Positions 57,680 through 64,000 of a stretch of 64,000 bases of DNA are shown in pieces. The DNA is from Okapia johnstoni (Eukaryota; Chordata; Mammalia; Artiodactyla; Giraffidae), in the NCBI GenBank assembly GCA_024291935.2, contig CM044315.1:49512385-49576384 (forward strand), in the 5' to 3' direction. The position numbers and the translations under genes were made by a program. Within the stretch, counting starts at the first letter, position 1. The number at the start of each line of letters is the position of its first letter. The notes under the pieces were generated by a model, which saw only the letters and a program-made list of their open reading frames with translations, was not told the origin of the DNA and made no database searches.

Positions 57680-58725
57680 CTGCTACTTATTCTTTGAGAC
57701 CAAATCCAAAAGGTCATCTCTTCCAAAATGATCCTTACCACCCTTGCACTTTTTTCTGAGGCATAATTCATGAAGATAATTCATCTGGTAATTATTTAAT
57801 TACCAGACAACCTTCATCATTCAACCAAATTCTGCAAACACATAGCATACCATGCCTCCACATTCTTTTTCCCCAGACAGACATTACTAATCAACCATAG
57901 TATCATTTCTCCCTGAGTAGGGACGCAAATTCAAAACTCTTTCAAACATGATGCTCCAGGCAGTAGCAATGCTAATAAATCAGCTTGGTATATTTACCTC
58001 TGTGGCAGAAAACAGGTAGCAACTTAAGATCAGAGGCTATGTCTTGATAAGTTTATAACCCATGTGACCACAGATATGATTGTTATTCTCTCTAGGTCTT
58101 GATTTCCTCATCTGTATGACAGACTATTTTTAGAAAACTAGCTGGTGGTCAAGTCTAATGACACTGTAATGATGACCAGGGACCCTGATTGGTCAAAACT
58201 GATGTCAGTTCCAGGAAGGTTTGCAGCACAGCTCTGCACAAGGCCCCTACTCTGGGTCCAGGCCCATTTCTTATCACAGAGTCAGGCAAGCCTTTAGACA
58301 CTTGAAAATTGAACCTGGTGTCTATGTAATTGAAATAGAAATAGGGTGAGAATTTGTGATCTTTCAACTTGGTAGATAGCAGCTGCCACTTACAAAAGCC
58401 TACCTGATTGCAGTTATTTTGTACCTGCTGAGAAAAAGTTTGCAGCAAAAGAGATTATTTCCTTTTTAACCCTTGTCTGAAAAGAAGTTTCCATGTAATT
58501 TGACCCAGTTGTATAGAATAGGATCAGGTTCAGTCTTTCACATTTATATGGACACTAGCAGGTTAACACCCCTAGCCAAACCACTTCCACTGAGTCTTGG
58601 CCCTATCAATAGGAATTTTAAATGTCCACTGAGTTACTTTGTAGAAAACTTGATATCAAAGCAAAGAGAGTCTGAACATTTTCAATTCTATGTATATTTA
58701 TTAAAATAAGAAAAAAAATCTGTTT
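57680..58725. other. intron sequence with a possible L2 piece
   Basis: 57685-57750 (TTCTTTGAGACCAAATCCAAAAGGTCATCTCTTCC) resembles forward L2. Nothing else recognised. Confidence 0.4.
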
Positions 58726-58736
58726 TTGTATCTTAT

Positions 58737-59013
58737 GTATGTGTGTGTGTGTTAGTTGCTTAGTCGCGTCAGACTCTTTGCAACCCCATAGACCACAGCC
58801 CACCAGGCCCCTCTGACCTTGGGATTCTCCAGGCAAGAACACTAGAATGGGTTGCTATTTCCCTCTCCAAAAGGAACTACAGAAAGAAAGAAAGTGAAGT
58901 CGCTCAGTCGCGTCCGACTCTTTGCGACCCCATGAACAGTAGCTTACCAGGCTCCTCCATCCATGGAATTTTCCAGGCAAGAGTACTGGAGTGGGTTGCC
59001 ATTTCCTTCTCCA
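58737..59013 (-). mobile_element. BOV-A2-like dimeric SINE, single 11-bp target-site duplication
   Basis: Two reverse Bov-A units (58755-58871 and 58895-59013) joined by ACAGAAAGAAAGAAAGTGAAG. One duplication encloses both: TTGTATCTTAT (58726-58736) and TTGTAGCTTAT (59014-59024), one mismatch. A (TG)n run takes the place of (CTG)n at the tail. Confidence 0.9.
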
Positions 59014-59024
59014 TTGTAGCTTAT

Positions 59025-59604
59025 AAGTGACTGCATTAAAGATGAAGTTTCTCTGGAGATTAGTTCTATGAGCCAAATATTCAGATTTATTCAAACATTA
59101 TCATAAAAATATATGCCATGGTAGTTCCAGGAAAAGAATTACCAATAAATAGTTGTGAAGAAACAAAGGCCATTTCCTTAGATTTAGAAACAGATTCAGT
59201 GGATGAGAGGTAAGGTTGTGCTAGATCTTAATATTTAAACTAAAATTTCAGCTCTGGTGCCAAAGACCCTGCCTAGGTGGGTAGTCTTTTACAGAATTAG
59301 GTCCCAATGATTAAACTTTCAAAACCCCTAAAGGGTTTACCACCATCACTAACACTGAACTTCCTATTTACTAAGTGTCTCTGTTCACTGTTGGAATAAC
59401 TAGCTTAGGACTATGAACTCTTGAAAAACCGAAGCTCTGCCTCTCATGTTCACCAGTGCTTCACCTCCCACAAAAGCAGCCAAGCCAGCAGCCTCGTGTA
59501 AACAGACCTCCAAAACACATGAGGAATCTGGAAACAGTTCTGGAGGCCTGCCTGAGTGTGACACAGATCATCTTCTCTAACCACATGTCTACTGGTCTCA
59601 CTCA
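59025..59604. other. intron sequence, nothing recognised
   Basis: No exon or repeat recognised. Confidence 0.4.
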
Positions 59605-59614
59605 GTCAGCTACA

Positions 59615-59824
59615 GGACTTCCCTGGTGGCTGAAATAGTAAAGAATCCACCTTCCAATGCAGGAGACTCGGGTTCAATCCTTGGGTCAGGAAGATACCCT
59701 GGAGAAAATGACAACCCACTCCAATATTCTTGCCTGGGAAATTCCATGGACCCAGGAGCCTGGCCGGCTACAGTTCATGGGGTCACAAAGAGTTGGGCAT
59801 GACTTAGAGAGTAAACAACAAAAA
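59615..59824 (+). mobile_element. Bov-tA SINE with 10-bp target-site duplication
   Basis: Full forward element: tRNA head GACTTCCCTGGTGGCTGAAATAG.. GGTTCAATCCTTGG, then body to GCATGACTTAGAGAGTAAAC. GTCAGCTACA (59605-59614) and GTCAGTTACA (59825-59834). Confidence 0.94.
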
Positions 59825-59834
59825 GTCAGTTACA

Positions 59835-60697
59835 AGGGCGAGGCCACCTCCACGCCCTTGTTTGCTCTCTAACCACCTAACCACCAATGACTAGGATGGT
59901 GCTTAGAAAACACATCATTCCTGTTCACTTAAAAAAAAAACAATATTTGCTGATTTTGTTCGATAATTTCCCAAAGCATGAAGTTGGACCATAGTCAGCA
60001 TATTTTGACATTTTTCTGTGATTTGTTATTTTTAGGCGATATTTTGCAAATCGGGCTTTGCTCCTGATTTTAACAAAGCCTTTTCTTCCTGAGCAAAACA
60101 GATGAGCAGTTCAGCAAGACAGGGAGGCTTTTATCTGCAAAAAAATCTGCCTTTCAGCAGAGCAGACAATACAAGCAAAACGGAGGCAAACACATGCAAT
60201 ATTTCCTGTATGTGAGTTGTGAGTCTTTTCTCCTGTGGGATGAGCAAGTGGCAAGATAGTTTATTCCCGTGTGGCACTGATAGCAGGGCCTGAATACTTC
60301 TGAATATATCACTTTTATTGCCTTTTATACTGAATTACTGTGAAGGAAAAAATACTTTTGTGAGAATTCAAAATCAAAATACTTTAGGAGCTTTTAGAAT
60401 CTACCTCTGGGACATAAAGAAAAGCTTAAGAAAACAAATAAATCTGCTCTGCTGAGGGATACCACATACCACTCCCACTGAGAGAGGGCCCCTTCACAGA
60501 AAGGGAGACATTATCAAATATTTATGTTGACTTTCAAGGAAAAAGTAAGTGTTCTATTTCAGGTCCAGAAACTCTGAACCTGTCTCTGCTGCTTTAGAAC
60601 TTGCTATGTAAGGGATAAAATTTGCCCCAGGTGCTTTGGCCGCAGCATTTCAACACCTCATGCTTCTTCTGTGACTTGATTTAAGATGCTTCCTAAA
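59835..60697. other. repeat-poor intron block
   Basis: About 860 bp with no recognised repeat. The part around 59940-60140 looks compositionally unique. No exon. Confidence 0.4.
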
Positions 60698-62847
60698 TGG
60701 TTTTGCCAAGAGAACGCACTGGTCATAGCAAACACCCTCTTCCAACAACGCAAGAGAAGACTCTACACATGGACATCACCAGATGGTCAACACCGAAATC
60801 AGATTGATTATATTCTTTGCAGCCAAAGATGGAGAAGCTCTATACAGTCAGCAAAAACAAGACTGGGAGCCAACTGTGGCTCAGAACATGAACACCTTAT
60901 TGCCAAATTCAAACTTAAATTGAAGAAAGTGGGGAAAACCACTAGACCATTCAGCTATGACCTAAATCAAATCCCTTTTGACTATACAGTGGAAGTGACA
61001 AATAGATTTAAGGGACTAGATCTGATAGACAGAGTGCCTGATGAACTATGGATGGAGCTTCGTGACATTGTACAGGAGACAGGGATCAAGACCATTCCCA
61101 AGAAAAAGAAATGCAAAAAAGCAAAATGGCTGTCTGAGGAGGCCTTACAAATAGCTGTGAAAAGAAGAGAAGTGAAAAGCAAAGGAGTAAAGGAAAGATA
61201 TTCCCATCTGAATGCAGAGTTCCAAAGAATAGCAAGAAGAGATAAGAAAGCCTTCCTCAGTGATCAATGCAAAGAAATAGAGGGAAACAACAGATTAGGA
61301 AAGACTAGAGATCTCTTCAAGAAAATTAGAGATACCAAGGGAATATTTCATGCAAAGATGGGCTCGATAAAGGACAGAAATGGTATGGACCTAACAGAAG
61401 CAGAAGATATTAAGAAGAGGTGGCAAGAATACAGAGAAGAACTGTACAAAAAAGATCTTCACGACTCAGATAATCACAATGGTGTCATCACTCAGGACTG
61501 GAAAGGGTCAGTTTTCATTCCAATCCCAAAGAAAGGCATGCCAAAGAGTGCTCAAACTACCACACAATTGAACTCATCTCACACGATAGTAAAGTAATAT
61601 TTAAAATTCTCCAAGCCAGGCTTCCACAATATGTGAACTATGAACTTCCAGATGTTCAAGCTGGTTTTAGAAAAGGCAGAGGAACCAGAGATCAAATTGC
61701 CAGCATTCACTGGGATCATCGAAAAAGCAAGAGAGTTCCAGAAAAACATCTATTTCTGCTTTATTGACTATGCCAAACCTTTTGACTGTGTGGATCACAA
61801 TAAACTGTGGAAAATTCTGAAAGAGATGGCAATACCAGACCATCTGAGCTGTCTCTTGAGAAATCTGTATGCAGGTCAGGAAGCAACAGTTAGAACTGGA
61901 CATGGAACAACTGACTGGTTCCAAATAGGAAAAGGAGTATATCAAGGTTGTATACTGTCACCCTGCTTATTTAACTTATATGCAGAGTACATCATGAGAA
62001 ACGCTGGGCTGGAAGAAGCACAAGCTGGAAGCAAGATTGCCGGGAGAAATATCAATAACCTCAGATATGCAAATAACACCACCCTATGGCAGAAAGTGAA
62101 GAGGAACTAAAAAGCCCCTTGATGAAAGTGAAAGAGGAGAGTGAAAAAGTTGGCTTAAAGCTCAACATTCAGAAAACTAAGATCATGGCATCTGGTCCCA
62201 TCACTTCATGGCAAATAGATGGGGAAACAGTCGAAACCGTGTCAGACTTTATTTTTCTGGGCTCCCAAATCACTGCAGATGGTGATTGCAGCCGTGAAAT
62301 TAAAAGACGCTTACTCTTTGGAAGGAAAGTTATGACCAACCTAGATAGCATATTTAAAAGCAGAGACATTACTTTGCCAACAAAGGTCCATCTAGTCAAG
62401 GCTATGGTTTTTCCAGTAGTCATGTATGGATGTGAGAGTTGGACAGTGAAGAAAGCTGAGCGCCGAAGAACTGATGCTTTTGAACTGTGGTGTTGGAGAA
62501 GACTCTTGAGAACCCCTTGGACTGCAAGGAGATCCAACCAGTCCATCCTAAAGGAGATCAGTCCTGTGTGTTCATTCGAAGGACTGATGTTGAAGCTGGA
62601 ACTCCAATACTTAGGCCACCTCATGCGAAAAGTTGACTCATTGGAAAAGACTCTAATGCTGGGAAGGATTTGGGGCAGGAGGAGAAGGGGATGTCAGAGG
62701 GTGAGATGACTGGATGGCATCACCGACTCGATGGACATGGGTTTGGGTAGACTCTGGGAGTTGGTGACGGACAGGGAGGCCTGGCATGCTGCAATTCATG
62801 GGGTCGCAAAGAGTCGCACACGACTGAACGACTGAACTGACTGATAA
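60698..62847 (+). mobile_element. BovB LINE, 5'-truncated, internally deleted, catalytic box lost
   Basis: Covers the endonuclease C-terminus (YTWTSPDGQHRNQIDYIL; then GANCGSEHEH where the 38-kb copy has GTDCGSDHEH), the linker, RT and the 3' tail. An open frame of 303 codons runs 60686-61597. It carries an exact 177-bp (59-codon) deletion after GVIT: ATCACTCA is joined to GGACTGG. The frame then breaks by one lost base in AAAGGCATGCC. A second frame (61640-62110) shows FCFIDYAKPFDCVD, QGCILSPC and YANN in place of YADD. A third (62086-62709) carries the C-terminal domain to RRRRGCQRVR. Dead as an enzyme on several counts. Confidence 0.95.
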
Positions 62848-62969
62848 CTAGCACTCAGTGAGTATTCAGTAAACGTCTCTTCTTTTTCCTACTCCCTAAT
62901 CTCTCTATTCATCCTACATCATAAGAGCAACAATTTGTAACCACTAAGTCTCAGTTCAGCAAAGGTGGG

Positions 62970-62970
<1 letters not shown>

Positions 62971-63001
<31 letters not shown>
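62971..63001. repeat. (AC)15 microsatellite
   Basis: Uninterrupted AC run 125 bp after the BovB end; likely polymorphic. Confidence 0.97.
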
Positions 63002-63003
<2 letters not shown>

Positions 63004-64000
63004 TTCTAACTTACCTTTACCAAAGGCAGTAGTACTAAAGTCCAACACCTCCAAAGAATAATGCACTTGGTAGAACATTCTGAGTTTTAAACTACAAAGG
63101 CCCATGCTAGTAACACCTTGAAATACAACCTTTGGGTCTCCTTAGTTGGAAAAATCTTCAAGAACCTCTTTGATATCAAAGAACATACCTATTTTCGGTA
63201 GCTTTAAACTATAATTGCTCAGGCTCCCTGGTGGGTAAAAAAAAATAAAGTCTCATACAGAGAAAGAAAACATCTCAATAAAGTCTTCTTGAGGAAAAAA
63301 ATCTCTCACTGGTTTGCAAAATTCTTGACAGAGCTTTTTTCATAGCATGGAGTGGAGAAGCTGCCAGGAAGAAGAATCAGATTGTAATGGGAGGAACAAG
63401 TAAAGAATTACAGTGGTCCAAATCCTGATCACTTTTTACAAATAGAACATCTTCCCTTCCTCATCCCAAATTATGGAAATTTGGTTTATTGTACCTTGTA
63501 ATAGGGGATGAAATGTATATAACAAATAGTATCTTCCCAGGATATTTCCCTTTCTTCAAATAATAGATATGATAATTAATTTCACATAAATTATATGCCT
63601 AAATATACCAACTAACAACATGCTACACACACTCATCACTCTGCTTCCTTTAAGTGGGTTGAACTTGACCTTCAAAGCCCTTGAAATGCAAAAAAAAATG
63701 TACTCTTTTCTGACATTTATGAGTGTCTTTTCTGCTTGACTGCCTTTTACCGCTTGGAAATAATAGTGAAAGCATTGTAGACAAAACCTGCTATAAACAC
63801 TAACAAATAACAGGAAAGGCAGACAGTTTTATTCCAGGCAGGTTAAAGCTAATCTAATCAAATCTAATTCTCTCTCTTTCTGTAAGCCTACCACTATGTT
63901 CAATTTATTTTTTGATTAGAAGTGCAATAGGATAGTCCTCTTTGGACCGCAGTTAAACAATACTGAGTTTACATTTTCCTTACAAACAATTCTGATGAAA
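63002..64000. other. intron sequence, nothing recognised
   Basis: AT-rich, no exon or repeat recognised up to the window end. Confidence 0.4.

Larger units (their letters stand above)
43812..64000 (-). other. ST6GALNAC3: ST6GALNAC3 upstream intron, partial
   Basis: Everything right of the exon lies before it in transcription order. I looked for an exon encoding the first six residues (MACILK) and for a GC-rich promoter and saw neither, so the intron should extend beyond the window. The interval is dominated by the repeats listed separately. The intron status is inferred from the single exon and the known great length of this gene. Confidence 0.75.

Noticed and set aside
6021..59824. tRNA genes in the SINE heads
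   Set aside because: The tRNA-like parts belong to Bov-tA or CHR SINEs, are truncated and mutated, and lack a complete cloverleaf.
60686..61597. 303-codon frame as a functional nuclease gene
   Set aside because: BovB endonuclease C-terminus and linker with a 59-codon deletion and changed GSDH motif; the first residues are read from flanking DNA.
1..64000. CRISPR arrays, operons, phage or a mobile island
   Set aside because: No regularly spaced direct repeats with spacers and no dense coding; the composition is that of a ruminant intron.

Overview
The window is nuclear DNA of a pecoran ruminant, most likely a bovid (cattle, sheep, goat or close kin). The evidence is a dense load of ruminant-only interspersed repeats: BovB (RTE-clade) LINEs, Bov-tA and BOV-A2 SINEs, and a ruminant L1 with its typical G-rich 3' UTR. 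Beneath them lie older mammalian repeats (L2, MIR, MER5-type hAT relics, an MLT1 LTR, old L1M segments). No bacterial or viral genome, CRISPR array, operon or CpG island was seen.

Only one exon of a functional gene was recognised. It is 195 bp on the minus strand (43617-43811), flanked by consensus splice sites. It encodes the membrane anchor and start of the stem of ST6GALNAC3, a Golgi alpha-2,6-sialyltransferase (GT29 family). The gene is very long in mammals, so the rest of the window is best read as its introns: transcription runs right to left, 43812-64000 is upstream intron and 1-43616 is downstream intron. Neither neighbouring exon was found.

Layout. 1-6 kb: L2, a broken PRDX5 processed pseudogene, a CA microsatellite, L1 and BovB fragments. 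6-21 kb: mostly old or unrecognised sequence with L2, MIR and MER5 relics, one Bov-tA and two L1 tails. 21.7-23.2 kb: a Bov-tA abutting an inverted BovB. 24.7-27.5 kb: MIR, an old TG..CA repeat, an MLT1 LTR, then a SINE/SINE/L1 cluster. 29.1-30.1 kb: an old L1 split by a ruminant L1. 30-37 kb: mainly unrecognised intron. 37.9-41.6 kb: an old L1 split by the longest BovB (2.7 kb) and by a Bov-tA. 43.6-45 kb: the exon, with a young-looking 5'-truncated L1 starting 236 bp upstream of its acceptor. 45-64 kb: L2/MIR relics, many SINEs, and two more BovB copies (52 and 61-63 kb).

All LINE reading frames seen are broken, so no active element is evident. Several insertions have clear target-site duplications (TSDs), which fix boundaries and insertion order. 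I found no convincing undescribed system. The items most worth a second look are the exon, its nearby L1, the nested BovB/L1 locus and the different decay paths of the BovB copies. Repeat family names come from remembered consensus patterns, not a search.
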